64,000 bases of DNA, from NCBI GenBank assembly GCA_016630955.3, contig CM049989.1, positions 1,798,001 through 1,862,000 of the forward strand. Reading direction: 5' to 3'. Of this stretch, positions 1-11,380 are shown piece by piece. Under the pieces are notes generated by a model, which made no database searches, was not told where the DNA came from, and saw nothing but the letters and a program-made list of their open reading frames with translations. Each line of letters opens with the position of its first letter. Position 1 is the stretch's first letter. This DNA comes from Didymella arachidicola. Its lineage: Eukaryota > Ascomycota > Dothideomycetes > Pleosporales > Didymellaceae. The translations under genes and the position numbers were made by a program.

Positions 1-1567
1 TGCCAGGGCTCTGTAGACGCACAAGGATGCACGCCTATCTGCCTCTCAGCACGCCCGTCGGCGGTTGCTCACAGCATCGACGTGCCTGCTGGCCTCAGTC
101 ACTCAGGAGTCAGTGCTGTGATGCACCCCGGCCTGCGCGGCTGCACGGCCACGGCGAGAACGAGCGGAAGGCCACTCTGGAGACAACTGTGAGGCCCAGC
201 TGTGCGTCCGAGTCCATCGAGGCGGCCCTCGAGCACTGTCATTCGCTGCGTGCCTCAGCTTCAAGGCCCTGCTGTGGGACGTGTCTCCCTAACTACTGCA
301 CGGACAGGAGCTGCTCCGCTGTGTTTGTTGTTGTAAACACGCTGGCGAGTGCCTCCAGCCTCGACTTCGTCATCCACACCTGGCCATGAGCTCGTCCCCT
401 CGAACATGGAGCCGTCATGGAGCATCACGATTGCATGTCGTCACAAAGTCATCGATCGATAAGGATCGAGCTTCTGAGACCCTGCCTTCAACCGCTAAAG
501 CGTGGACGCGGAACGCTTGCTAGCATCCCGCCCTCGGCTGCGAATGCACCTCATCACACACACACCAGCAATATTTCCTTTGCCCGAACCGCAGGAATAG
601 CGCCCGATGCGGTCGTAGGCCACACAGCAGCTCCATACCCTGTCTTGATTGGGTTGTTGTTTCATTCCATCGGACTCCACCCCGTCTCAGCGCAGTGGGC
701 TCAGTGTCGACCGTGATACAGCACAAGGCCGTCTGTCCATGACGATCATGGGCCCGTTAGGCGCAGCCCTTTGCACCTTCGATAACTCGGGGGATACGGT
801 ACGAGCGACTGCTTCTGCTCTTGACGTCTTCGCTAAGTCAAACTGAGCTCTGACAGCAGCTGTCACGCGTCTCGATCCAAGACATTGAGGCCATCTGCCC
901 AATTAGCCTCATTTAAAACGCAAACCACAGCGCTCGCCTTGGCACGAGGATTACTGTACCACCGCATGAGCCATCGATAATGGCTCGGGAGATCCGCCGA
1001 CCGAGCCGCCGTATTCCCATGCTTCTTTGCATTCCACAGCCTCAGATCTAATGCAAGTCATATTGCTGAGTGCTACATCAAAGTAGAGTCTCATCGCGCA
1101 ACGTCCGATCTCGGACTCGTCCTGGCAAGTTTGTGGCGCAAACACTGAATTCGAGTCTTTGGAGCATCATTTGGTACACTACCCCTGACTTCAAGGCCCC
1201 ACAGTCCTCGCTCGGTGGTCTTTCTTATTGGGTGGTGGTTTCCTTCAATATGGGCTTAGTAACTAGTGCTGTTTATTTAATCAATCATACTTCAACATTT
1301 CTCAAACACAACAACCACACCGCACAAGTCATCGCATCGAGTCATCAATTGTAAAGATACTAATTCCTGTTGCGAGTCTTCAAAGTGGCAAGTGAGAAGG
1401 CCACTGTCTTTCTGCACGCTAGACTAGTTGCACGTATGAAACCGTTGCTCTAACACCAGGAACAAGTTTCAAAGTAGGCGCAGAAATGGTATTGTCATTG
1501 TACGCTAAAGGGGTATCACCTGCCGCTACTTCCCGCCGCCTAGTCGTCGAGAAACGTCTTCAACGAC
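1..1567. other. Intergenic, no gene recognised
   Basis: Only short open frames with no recognisable domain, signal peptide or plausible splice structure lie here. It may hold the distal flank of a gene outside the window. I see no repeat or RNA gene. Confidence 0.5.
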
Positions 1568-2314
1568 TTAAGCATTGCACCCATTGACCGCGCTTTGGGT
1601 GCTGTTGCCAGCGTTGCCCTGCCCAACAGCGCCCGCACCTGCACCCGCACCCTGAACCGCAGCAGCGATCTCCGCAGCGGTAAGATCATCAACTCTCAAG
1701 CCCTGGCTGTTGATACAGCCCTTGGCATCCTGATCATCGTCGCAGGTGTTACCCTTCGCTGTAGGATCGCCAATCTTGCCCGGAGCAAACGTGCTCGCCT
1801 CGTTTGCCAGTGTAGGGTCACCACCCACCGCCGCAATCTGCCTGGCCAACTCTTGTGCAATCTGTTTGTTCAACGCCTGCGCGCCATCACCAGCTGGGTC
1901 CTGGTGCTGCTGAAGCGCAGCAATCTCCGGGTTGACAGTCTGGATGGACTGGCAAGGCACGGAGGCCAGACCGATAGATCCAGTATTGCGCTCAAGAGCG
2001 CGGTAGATCAAGGCAGATGTCATGCCATCGACATCGCCGGCGGCCTTTGCGTTTGTGAAGGCCCGGTCGGCAATGGCCTGCTGGAGACAGTCTGCATCAG
2101 CGATCTTGCCGGCCCCGTTCTTGGCTGCTGCTGCACCGAGGAGACCGAAGATGGCGTCGCCAAGGTTGTCCGGGTTGTCCAGCTGGACGACCTTGTTGAC
2201 AGCTAGGTTGATGTTCCGGTGGGAATGCTCCTGGGGCACCTCACGGCGAAAGATAGTGATAGGGGTGGCAGCCACGGCGCCGGCAAGCATAGCGGTGAGG
2301 ATCTGGTGCTTCAT
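1568..2314 (-). CDS. Small secreted Ala/Gly-rich protein (putative cell-wall or extracellular protein)
   Basis: A single-exon, 248-residue protein of unknown function. The N-terminus (MKHQILTAMLAGAVAATPI) is a classic signal peptide, followed at about residues 22-26 by FRREV, a dibasic site that a Kex2-type protease could cut to release a mature chain. The body is rich in Ala, Gln and Asp and has five cysteines (two in a TCDDDQDAKGC stretch). The tail has an Ala/Gly run and ends NGCNA. I chose the ATG at 2314 over the one two codons upstream because it has A at -3; the open frame extends further upstream but lacks a better start. No enzyme motif is visible. Secretion is a confident inference; a wall or effector-like role is only a guess. 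Confidence 0.75.
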   Translation of the reverse strand: MKHQILTAMLAGAVAATPITIFRREVPQEHSHRNINLAVNKVVQLDNPDNLGDAIFGLLGAAAAKNGAGKIADADCLQQAIADRAFTNAKAAGDVDGMTSALIYRALERNTGSIGLASVPCQSIQTVNPEIAALQQHQDPAGDGAQALNKQIAQELARQIAAVGGDPTLANEASTFAPGKIGDPTAKGNTCDDDQDAKGCINSQGLRVDDLTAAEIAAAVQGAGAGAGAVGQGNAGNSTQSAVNGCNA

Positions 2315-3731
2315 TGTCATTGATGTGAGAGTCGTTGCAGTCGTAGTGAATATAATAGCGGGTATGATAGAAAGTAAGAAACGGTCCAGCCGAAGTACAG
2401 AAACGACAGTGATAGAAAGGTAACAAGAGTTGCTTGAGATGTCAAAATAGCAGAACGGACAGCGCGCCCAGCAATTATACACACATCCTCACAGCCCATG
2501 CCGACGATCAAATTCGGTTCGCAAGCGCTGCATCCTCATCTCCTTATACTATGGGTCCCGCGAGGTTTGAGCCTCAGCGCCCGTCAGGCGCTGCGACAGC
2601 CAGCGACAGCGGGTAATGGCAACAACAGCAAACCTGTAGCGGGCAAGTGGGAGCCTCATCGATCAGGAGGTCGTTCATGCCATGCCTTCAGATTGCTCTT
2701 GCCCGATTCGGCCCGGATCAAGTCGCTTAGCTAGCTGCCATTGGCCAGCCAGAACTAGCGCGGGAAGCTGGGGGTGAGACATGTCGGGGGTCTCGGAGAC
2801 GTTGTCTGCTTCATCGAGACTTTCTGACAGCGATGGAACGTGGGTGTGCAGGAACGGTTATGTCTCGGCTACCTTTGATTTCAGCGTGGCGGTTGCGCGC
2901 GCTCGGGTTTGGTACCGTGGATGGTTTCGGTGGGTACGGCCAAGCATTGTCAAGCTCGAAAGCAAAGCGTAATGACGGCGCGATAAGTTTCCCTGCTTCT
3001 TGGATATCCGGAAAGTAGCTGCTCAAGGAGGTGCATCTCAGTCGATCGTGTCTGTCGTCGAACAGCTCTTTCGCGTCTTTCCCGGGCTTGGCATGTACTG
3101 CATTTGTCGATTCCCGAGAAGAGCAGGCGTTCAAAACCCGCATTGGTGTTAGATAGTGTCCTGATTCGTACAGAAGGGTCATTCAACATGATCAGGACGT
3201 CTTCGCGACTGGACAATCCAAAGCACGTAGCGTATTTGCCTAATCCCCCAGCACCGGCGTCCGAGATAGGAACCCGCAACATCTCCACGAGCAGCCCGCA
3301 GGAATTATACCTCAACCTTACTTTCCACGATACTTTGATCGTCAGGGCAGGTACCAGAACGCTGACGCACAGTTCATCGCTGGGTGGTTAATGCTCCCTT
3401 TCAACACAGCCGTTCGCTTCTAAACCCTGTGTGTCTCAGACTCGTAGACTAGAGACGCGCAGACTTTTTCACGACTGTTCAGCCACACGGTGAGCTTCAG
3501 ATACTGTGCGACCAGCTGAATTACATATCACAGGCTCCTTGTACTGACGTGTGTTGCAGTCGCTATCAAGCAGGACTTGATAGATATCCTGGCCTGCAAC
3601 TGATAATCGTGTATCGCAACGAAGAAGCACCATCCACTGACACTGTCAACCGCACAACCTTCCAAGATCACGCCCTCCTCTCTCCTAATATATTGAATCA
3701 AGTATCTGCCGCTCACAGAGGAGAGCTCAAC
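2315..3731. other. Divergent intergenic region
   Basis: About 1.4 kb separates the secreted-protein gene (leftward) and the hypothetical gene (rightward), so it should hold both promoters. The short open frames here show no domain or codon pattern that I would call a gene. Confidence 0.5.
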
Positions 3732-4562
3732 ATGGCTATCTTTGGGTCACATTCGACTACTGCGACTATACCAAAGTCAAGACTCATCTCAGCACCAATG
3801 CACGCTCGTCACGTGGGAGGAGTCAGTATCACAGGAGGAACAGGAGGCAACAACACACTTGACAGCTACTTCCTTCCAACATCTCTGGAGCCGGATGAGC
3901 TTCCTTCGCACACTTACGCTGCCAGCGGCATGATTGAGGTTCCCCGGAGATCGAGCACCTTCAGCAACGCGGTTCGAAGACCAAGTCTAAGTTTAAAGCG
4001 GAGTTTGTCACGACTGCGGAGTGCTTCGATATCGCAAGGACATAAGAGAAGTCAGAGCGATAATCGCCCAACGATGATGAATACGAGATCAGACCCGGTG
4101 GTGAATCCATTTATACAGCGCAAGCCACGCGCGGCCACTGCAAGGCCAAAGATGAGCTTCGAATTCGATGTGCCTGACTCTGAAGATGGGTCAAAGCCTG
4201 GAGAAGTAGACGTTGCACCTCCGCCACCACCGAAAGATCTATTCCGTATTGACGCCAACGAATCGGTGAATAGCAAGTCGATTCACCCAGTTAACACGCC
4301 TGATAGGTCCGCTGAAAGACCGCCGCAAGTGCTCGTCAGACCAGAACGCTCGGATTCTGGCATTGCAATTGCGTTCAACGGAATGCTTGAATCTACAAGA
4401 CCAATGGGCTTCAAGGAGATCGCCGCGATGCCGAGTTACAAGGACCGAATGGCATACTATGAGGGGACACGAGATTACTGGGCAAATGCCGAGCACGGAC
4501 TCGCAGAATGGACCGCCAGGGCGGGAGGCCCGAGAATCGCTCAATTGAGAAGGGAAGCTTGA
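3732..4562 (+). CDS. Fungal hypothetical protein, mostly disordered
   Basis: A 276-residue protein that I do not recognise. The start is the ATG at 3732 (MAIFGSHSTTATIPK); an in-frame extension upstream has no ATG. The middle is rich in Ser, Arg and Pro (SLKRSLSRLRSASIS at about residues 87-101 and a run of five prolines), which looks disordered and phosphorylatable. The C-terminal 60 residues look more ordered (GFKEIAAMPSYKDRMAYYEG, then WTARAGGPR) and are probably the conserved part. No catalytic motif, membrane segment or signal peptide is visible. The coding quality over the whole frame supports a real gene. Confidence 0.7.
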   Translation: MAIFGSHSTTATIPKSRLISAPMHARHVGGVSITGGTGGNNTLDSYFLPTSLEPDELPSHTYAASGMIEVPRRSSTFSNAVRRPSLSLKRSLSRLRSASISQGHKRSQSDNRPTMMNTRSDPVVNPFIQRKPRAATARPKMSFEFDVPDSEDGSKPGEVDVAPPPPPKDLFRIDANESVNSKSIHPVNTPDRSAERPPQVLVRPERSDSGIAIAFNGMLESTRPMGFKEIAAMPSYKDRMAYYEGTRDYWANAEHGLAEWTARAGGPRIAQLRREA

Positions 4563-5267
4563 CAGTTATGTGCGTCGTTAAGGCTCCATTCTAACGGCCC
4601 TGCAGGGTCAGAAGACCTATGAGCGATGGACATTGTGGTCTTCCTCTTTCGACCCCTATGTCAATTCCTCCGATACCCATTTACTCGCGTTGGGGGAGTC
4701 AAGCTTTGGTTGTCGAACTGGCATCTTTGTGTTTTCAGTCAATAAGTACTATGGCGTCGTGCTCAATTAGGCAATATGCAGGAAACTTTACCGGCTCATG
4801 GCGCTTAATGTCGAAAACCTTTCCCATCACTACACATAAAGACTGTGAACATAACCGCTAGCGCACGATTCGAAGAAGAACATGTCTTTTCGCATCAATT
4901 TACATACACTGCATATGGCATCATACTTGCAGTGATTGCTCCTTTTCGATTTCGGACCGCCTCGCCGCCGCTAACAAACGGCCTTTCTTTGCGTGCCGGC
5001 GGGTACGCGGACATAGATTAATGGCCAATGCGCGCAATTCAATCGTGCTACCACAGATTGGCTACTTCATCAATTCAATGTCTTGGGTCATTGAGGCTTC
5101 GGGGTCACTCTGGAGGAGCTCGAGTCGCAAAGTTCAGCACGATGACGGGCCGTGTTGGCAATCTACCAAGCAGTGTATTTAACAGCTCAGGAACCTGACT
5201 TATTTGGGCTCCTCGCTGTAAAAAACCATCTTCTCTACATTGAGACAGGATATTGGAATCGTGCAAC
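4563..5267. other. Intergenic, promoter side of the PL20 gene
   Basis: About 700 bp between two rightward genes; it should hold the end of the first transcript and the promoter of the lyase. I see no gene or repeat. Confidence 0.5.
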
Positions 5268-6147
5268 ATGTTCGTCAAAGCCGTCATCCTCAACGCGCTC
5301 GCCAGCGTGGCATCTGCTGGTAGCCTTCCCTCTTCGTCCCACACGACTCGGATACTGACCCACCAGGCACCATCCTATGGGACGGTCGCTTCAACGACTT
5401 CACCTCCTCCGCCGACCTCAACAACTGGTCTTGGGCCAACCAAGTCGGACCCTACCAATACTACATCCACGGCTCAGGCCCCGTAACATCCTACGTGAAC
5501 CTGTCGCCCTCCTACAAGAATCCCGGCGACACGTCCTCCAAGCAGGGCGCCAAAATCACAATCGACAGCACCGCCAAATGGAACAGCGACATGTGGCGCA
5601 CAGAGCTCATCCCGCAGACCAAAGCAGCTATCAACAGCGGCACCGTGTACTACCACTTCAGCATCAAGCGCAGCACCACCAATGTACCTAGTGCTACCAA
5701 CGAGCACCAGATCAACTTCTTCGAGAGCCACTTCACAGAGCTCAAGTACGGCTGGATCAGCGGCGAGCAGGGTACTTCGAACACGAATCTGCAGTGGTTC
5801 GTGGGAGGTCAGAGCAAGTGGAAGGTTGATCTGAAGGCGGATGAATGGCACAATGTCGTCTACGAGATTGTAAGTCTTCAGCATGCGGCAGTAAAGTGCA
5901 GCGCTAACGAGTTCAGAACTTCGGCTCTCAGCAGGTCACCTTCTGGCACTCGACGGGCAACAATACGCTTGTCAAGACTGCGGGTCCGTTCTCGGCGAGC
6001 ACGTCGAGCAATGGCGCGGATTGGCATTTGGGAGTCTTGAGGCTGCCTAGGCAGGGGAACGATGGGACGGGGGCGGAGGATTGGTATTTCTCGGGTGTGT
6101 ATGTGGAGAGTGGGTCGCTCACTACTTCTGTGGTTGGCCCGAAGTGA
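5268..6147 (+). CDS. Polysaccharide lyase family 20, glucuronan lyase
   Basis: A secreted enzyme that should cut beta-1,4-glucuronan by beta-elimination. I join three exons: 5268-5319, 5367-5869 and 5917-6147 (introns of 47 nt each, both GT-AG, frame kept), giving 261 residues, close to the known fungal enzyme size. Residues 1-17 are a signal peptide (MFVKAVILNALASVASA). The mature start GTILWDGRFNDF and the block WSWANQVGPYQYYIHG match PL20 proteins. Further family-like blocks are SDMWRTELIP, HQINFFESHFTELKYGW and, near the end, GAEDWYFSGVYVESG. The first intron falls exactly at the end of the signal peptide. A role in feeding on algal or microbial glucuronans is inferred from the family. 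Confidence 0.9.
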
Positions 6148-6282
6148 GTGTAGTCTGAGATATTGTGGCTTTGGTTGTGTAGCCTGGGTGGAGTTGAAGA
6201 AGTACTACATACGCGGCGAAGCTGTCAGACGACGAAATAAACCGTATGATCTCGACTTTTCCTGTTAGTCGACATGATTTAA

Positions 6283-7185
6283 CTATATGTGCGCGCCGAT
6301 GGAGTGAAGAGTCAAGTACTTAGTCGAGCTGGGAATCAGAAGTGCCAACTCGAGTAATTTATGGAAGGAAGGACTTGCTTCAGAAGACATGTCCTGTCCA
6401 TGAGATGGAATATTGCTTTTCGAGTGGATCGAGTTCCACTTCTCGTCGATTTCCCCTTCTCGAACAGTCCCGCGCCAGCACATGTAGCCTGAGCGTCCGC
6501 ACTTGACGTCTGGGAGCAGCATTTGGCGAATGGTGAAGTTGAATCCACCAGCCACAATCGCGATGTCTGCGGGAAGAGTCTCTGTGGTGCCGGATTCCGC
6601 GCTTAGAAAGCTGACTTTTACCCTGTCATTGACATCCTCAATGTCTGTGACACGAGTACCAAAGCGAAAATCAGCATTACCATCAGTTGCCTCTGGCTTA
6701 GGCGCAACAGGAATGGCACTGGACATAAGACCATCGAAGTTGGCACGCAAAACGCTGACCATCAAGCTCCAGCTGGTTATGAGCATGGTCTACCCTCGTT
6801 GCGGTTCGGTCGTCCGTTTACATCGATCATATACCCAGGGTCGCATTTGATGACCATGTCGCGCCGCAATCTGTCATGTCACTTAGGAATTCTTCATTAG
6901 CTGGTTCGACTTTAATACCAGCATCGTAGCCCTCACGCCGGGGTGATGTCTCCTGCTTGGGGATGGTTACATTATAGCCGTGATGCTGGAGCATAACTCC
7001 GCACATCAACCCGCCAGTTGAGCTCCGAATCTACATGACGTTAATGGGTATTCCCTCAGGGCTAAGTAAACTTACAATGACTGCATCCTGGCTCTCTTCT
7101 AGCTCTAGTAAGTCACCCGCAGGTGGTTTTGGGAATTGGCGCTTGGGTATTGAAGGTGACCGAAATTCAAAGAACCTCGTCGCAG
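6283..7185 (-). pseudogene. FAD-dependent monooxygenase relic (PHBH/salicylate-hydroxylase type)
   Basis: Pieces of one flavin monooxygenase lie in order on the minus strand but cannot be read as one protein. An N-terminal exon (about 7185-7076, PKPPAGDLLELEESQDAVI) is followed by a plausible 45-nt intron ending near 7032. The FAD-binding start then reads IRSSTGGLMCGVMLQHHG, where the usual first glycines of GxGxxG are lost. A TGA near 6827 and a frame change follow. The third piece (6786-6283) holds SWSLMVSVLRANFDGL and the second FAD region as VAGGFNF, where the family normally has an ADG-type motif. It ends early after YMCWRGTVREGEID and a short unrelated tail. Loss of both FAD motifs plus the frame change support a decayed gene. 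Confidence 0.75.
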
Positions 7186-7587
7186 CAACCAGGTTGAGAT
7201 ATCAAATTGTCATCCTCACCCGTCCAGGCGTGCCGCCGCGACAAGGCTGTCAAGTGGTGAACAATCAACAGGCAGAGTAAGCACCAATGCCGAACAGGAC
7301 AGATGACGAGCTCATTTCCATGTATTCATGCACGAGAATGTTTTCAGCTTTCGCATGTGTCATCTCGTCTATCGGAGGTAAGAAAGTGCCGCGCTGATAT
7401 TTTGTGCAAGCGCCGAAGGGCGGCGTGGAAGTCGTTCGCGCCGCCCTTGCCGAGTGATCGACGTCTCACTCAATCTAACCACATCGAGCACTCATAGTGA
7501 AGCAGCGACAGCAGTATAACAGTCTGAAGTTCCAAGCTTCCACCGCAACAGTTACAGTTGAAGCCAATTGACAAGAAGTCCTTCATC
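7186..7587. other. Intergenic between FAD relic and SDR
   Basis: About 400 bp that should contain the SDR promoter and the former promoter of the decayed monooxygenase. No start codon that reads well into the monooxygenase N-terminus remains here. Confidence 0.45.
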
Positions 7588-8478
7588 ATGGCTAATCATC
7601 AAGTCATTGTCGTCACTGGCAGCAACCGCGGTGTGGGAAAAGGCATCGTCCAGCTGCTTGCCAGCCAGCAACTCGAACGTCCTTTGATCGTCTACGCAAC
7701 ATCGAGGTCTGGCACCGATGGTAATATCGCTGTTATCGGTCCCAACAAAGTCTTGTACCGCAAGCTAGACATCACAAGCCAGTCTTCGATTCGCTTGTTC
7801 TTCGACTCAGCAGTGCAAGAACAGGGCTCCATCGACGTTCTCATCAACAACGCTGCAGTCTGCCATGACCACCACGAGACACCCGATCTCGCCGCAGAAA
7901 CCGTATGGACAAACTACGGTGGAGCTCGGGATATGTGCGAGGCATTTCTGACGCAGCCAACGCTCCGCCCAGGGGCACGCATTGTCAACGTGACCAGTGG
8001 ATACAACCGCATTTCGACCTACGGCCCGGAAATACAGAGAGCATTTTACAACGCTGACGACATCGGTGCTTTGGATGAGCTGGCAGCTGTGTATCTAGAC
8101 AGCGTGCGCCATGGGCCAGATGCTCAAGAAGAAGATGGATGGGGTTCTGGAGCCCGAAGCTACAAGGTCAGTAAAGCGCTCATTAACGCCCTGACTGTTG
8201 TTCTTGCTAGGAAGCATGAGAAGGTGTTAGTGAATTGCTGCTGTCCTGGCTGGTGTGCGACTGAGATGGGGGCCCAGAATCGAAACCTGAAGCCGCCGAA
8301 GACACCAGAAGAGGGCGCAAGAGTGCCGACGAGGCTTGCTGTTGGGGACTTGGGGCCGAGAGGTGATGAGGATGGGAGACTGGGAAAGGAGTCAGGAGGG
8401 GTTACAGGGCATTTTTTTGAGAACGAGAACATCGTGGTGCCAGGGTGGGGAAAGGCAAAGTTGTGGCTAAAGTCTTGA
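7588..8478 (+). CDS. Short-chain dehydrogenase/reductase, carbonyl-reductase-like
   Basis: A 296-residue NAD(P)-dependent oxidoreductase. The cofactor motif TGSNRGVG is at residues 10-17, the structural NNAA at 87-90, catalytic Ser at about 137 (NVTSGYN) and the catalytic pair Tyr192/Lys196 in SYKVSK. The roughly 50-residue insertion between the serine and the tyrosine, and CCPGWCATEMG after the helix, resemble the human CBR1 type of carbonyl reductase. The start is the ATG at 7588 (MANHQVIVVTG); the frame runs ten codons further up but has no ATG there. The substrate cannot be told. It lies next to, and diverges from, a decayed flavin monooxygenase, so the two may once have worked together; that is only a guess. 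Confidence 0.88.
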   Translation: MANHQVIVVTGSNRGVGKGIVQLLASQQLERPLIVYATSRSGTDGNIAVIGPNKVLYRKLDITSQSSIRLFFDSAVQEQGSIDVLINNAAVCHDHHETPDLAAETVWTNYGGARDMCEAFLTQPTLRPGARIVNVTSGYNRISTYGPEIQRAFYNADDIGALDELAAVYLDSVRHGPDAQEEDGWGSGARSYKVSKALINALTVVLARKHEKVLVNCCCPGWCATEMGAQNRNLKPPKTPEEGARVPTRLAVGDLGPRGDEDGRLGKESGGVTGHFFENENIVVPGWGKAKLWLKS

Positions 8479-9023
8479 GCAGGGGAATCTTCGGGAGTTG
8501 CGGGCCAAGTATGGTAGGCTTGGGGATTCAATGGAGCATCTCCTACTTCATAGCAAATGAGATAAGAATACTCCTCGCTTGCAATTTCTTTTGCAGCCAT
8601 GGAAAATGACCATATCCTCCATGCTACAACTTCGCGTAGTTTGAACATGCTTTCTCTACGGACTGCCCAAGAAAGAAGAACGTTGGATAACAACTCCGCT
8701 TCTTTCCAGAGCGAGGTACGTCGGCCAATCGAAGCCCGCCGCTGCCCGCGGCTAGTCGCGCGAGGCTGGCTTCTCCACGTCTTTTCCACCTCCACATTCC
8801 GCTTCCGCCGCGAAGTGCCGGCTTCATTCCGTCCTGAGATGCGGCCGCGGCCATGCGCTCAAGAACAACCGAGTAGCCGCAACATATGCAGCTCACAATC
8901 CGCTCACGACCAGCCTCGGACTCAGGCGTTGCGTACCATTACACGAATATCCTCTTGACTGAGTGATTGTATTTATATATTGTACCATTGCGCTCCGAAT
9001 CACATCTCTAAGCCTCTAGCACA
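8479..9023. promoter_or_regulatory. Intergenic / promoter of the SCOT gene
   Basis: About 545 bp. A TATA-like stretch (TATTTATATATTG, near 8969-8981) sits some 45-55 bp before the SCOT start codon. The upstream part is GC- and CT-rich with no credible gene. Confidence 0.4.
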
Positions 9024-10677
9024 ATGCCGTCGGTAGCCCTCACACTCCGCACTGCCCGCACCTTCTCGCGCAGCAGCACAAAGGCAAGCGCGACCCTTGC
9101 AGCTTCTGAGGGCCCCAATTGACACTCGTAGACATACCTCAGCCTCGCACGTAACTTCAGCTCCTCCCTCCGCCGCAATGAAATCAACAAGGTTTTCCCG
9201 TCAGCGCAAGAAGCGATCAAAGACATGAAGTCAAACAGCACCCTCCTGTGCGGTGGTTTCGGTCTCTCTGGCGTTCCGGATACCCTGATCGAAGCAGTCA
9301 AGGCAAACTCATCCATCACTGGTCTTACCGCCGTCTCGAACAATGCCGGCGTCGTTGGTGGAGGCCTTGGGCTTTTGCTCGAGAGCAAGCAGGTCCAGAA
9401 GATGATTGCGTCGTACGTGGGCGAGAACAAGGTCCTGGAGCAGATGTATCTGACTGGCGAGCTGGAGCTGGAGCTTACACCACAAGGTACGCTTGCTGAA
9501 AGGTGTCGCGCTGGCGGCGCTGGCATTCCCGCTTTCTACACACCTGCCGCCTTCGGTACAGTTGTGCAGACCGGCGAGCTTGCGCTGCGCCATAACAGCG
9601 ATGGTTCAGTTGCACAGTACTCCACGCCGCGCGACGTCAAGGTTTTCAAGGGCAAATCGTTCGTCATGGAGGAGGCCATCAACGGCGACTACGCCTTCAT
9701 TAAGGCCTACAAGGCCGACCGCCTGGGCAATGTACAGTTCCGCTTCAGTGCCCAGAACTTCAATGGTGCCATGGCACGCAACGCCAAAGTCACCATCGTC
9801 GAAGCAGAGCACATCGTCGAGGTGGGCGAAATCGAGCCAAACGCCGTCCACGTCCCGGGCATCTACGTCGACCGTGTGATCCAATCGACAGCCGAGAAGA
9901 AGATCGAGAAGACTGTCAACGCAAAAGACCCCGCCGACGCCGTCAACGCCCTTGGCTCTGGAGATGCAGCAAGCAAGCGCGAACGCATCGTGCGCCGCGC
10001 AGCAAAGGAGTTTAAGAACGGCATGTACGCCAACCTCGGCATCGGCATGCCCATGCTCGCGCCTTCCTTTGTCGACGCCAGCGTGGAGGTGCAATTGCAA
10101 TCCGAGAACGGCATTTTAGGACTGGGTCCATACCCGCAGAAGGGGCTCGAGGACCCGGACCTGATCAACGCGGGCAAAGAGACGGTCACGCTGCTACCGG
10201 GCGCTTCGTGCTTCGGCTCTGAGGAGTCGTTCGGCATGATCCGTGCAGGCAAGATCAACCTCACGATCCTCGGCGCAATGCAAGTTTCGGCTCGTGGTGA
10301 TCTGGCGAATTGGATGTTGCCAGGCAAGGTCAAGGGATTTGGTGGTGCGATGGATTTGGTGTCGAATCCGAGTTTGACGAAGGTCGTCGTTACTATGGAG
10401 CACACGGACAAGAAGGGCAGGCCGAAGATCCTGAAGCAATGCGAGTTCCCGCTTACCGGCAAGGCTTGCGTGAGCAGGATCATCACTGATCTGGTAAGCA
10501 ATGAGCACTCCACTTCCTTTTCTGCGTATAGCTGATCATGAATAGTGTGTGTTCGACGTCGATTTCACCGAGGGCCTGACTCTTGTCGAGCTCGCAGACG
10601 GTGTCACGGTCGACGAAGTACGCTCCAAGACCGGCGCGGACTTCAAGGAGGCTACTGAGATCAAGCCTATGCTATAG
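9024..10677 (+). CDS. Succinyl-CoA:3-ketoacid CoA-transferase, mitochondrial
   Basis: Moves CoA between succinyl-CoA and a 3-keto acid such as acetoacetate. Exons 9024-9083, 9132-10493 and 10546-10677 give 517 residues, the usual size for the fused alpha/beta enzyme. Residues 1 to about 40 are Arg/Ser-rich without acidic residues in the first 30, as in a mitochondrial presequence. The alpha half has CGGFGLSGVPDTLIEA (about 60-75). The beta half has NLGIGMPMLA, and the catalytic glutamate is expected in SENGILGLGPYP at about residue 345. The last exon (CVFDVDFTEGLTLVELADG) is the typical end. Intron 1 appears to use a GC donor (GCAAGC) rather than GT; the frame and the 48-nt length fit it well. 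In fungi this family also covers CoA transfer between propionyl-CoA, succinate and acetate, so the exact substrate is uncertain. Confidence 0.92.
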
Positions 10678-11380
10678 AGCTTCTTACCCTAACCATTGTA
10701 CGGTCCTTGTTGGCTGGTTAGGTTGTGTATACGTGCAGCCTCATTGATACCTATCTGGAGTCCAAAATGAATCATTCCTAATCTCACATGAGTTAAGTGG
10801 TCTGACACCAGATACTTCCTAGCACCCATACTTTCACCCTCATAGCACCATGGCTGTACAATGCTGCAGTGGTAACTCATTCAAGATTGCCTCAGCTGAA
10901 CAAGTACGGCCTCGTTCAACTCTATTCTGCACACCGCCATGTCCAGTACCCATCAGTCCCGTCGACACAATTATCGTGTCACAGTACCTACAGTCATCGT
11001 TGTAGGCACGATCGTGTTTGCTATGTCGAGCTGCGTACACGTATACTACACAGTGAAAGACAAAATAACGTACAAGCGAGACAAACACATGAATACCATC
11101 CATACTAGTCTATAATAGTTCAGTCTAGCATAGCAGGCAAAAGAGATATCAAACGCTTCTAATTCCTGATGAAGATAGTGCCCCTCAATCTGCCTATTAA
11201 GGCTAGGATGTCTCACAGCACACTCTAGAAGCCGTATTGCACGTTCAGCTCACCGAGCCTGCTCACAGTGTATCCAAGTCTGATATGTCGGCGCAAAAAT
11301 CACGTCAATTATCCCCATTTACACTGAATATCCTTGATCAGACAACACACATTTCATTATGGCATCCGACCCCCTAGCAT
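10678..11380. other. Intergenic between convergent genes
   Basis: About 700 bp between the converging SCOT and cupin genes; it should hold only 3' UTRs and terminators. No gene or repeat seen. Confidence 0.5.
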
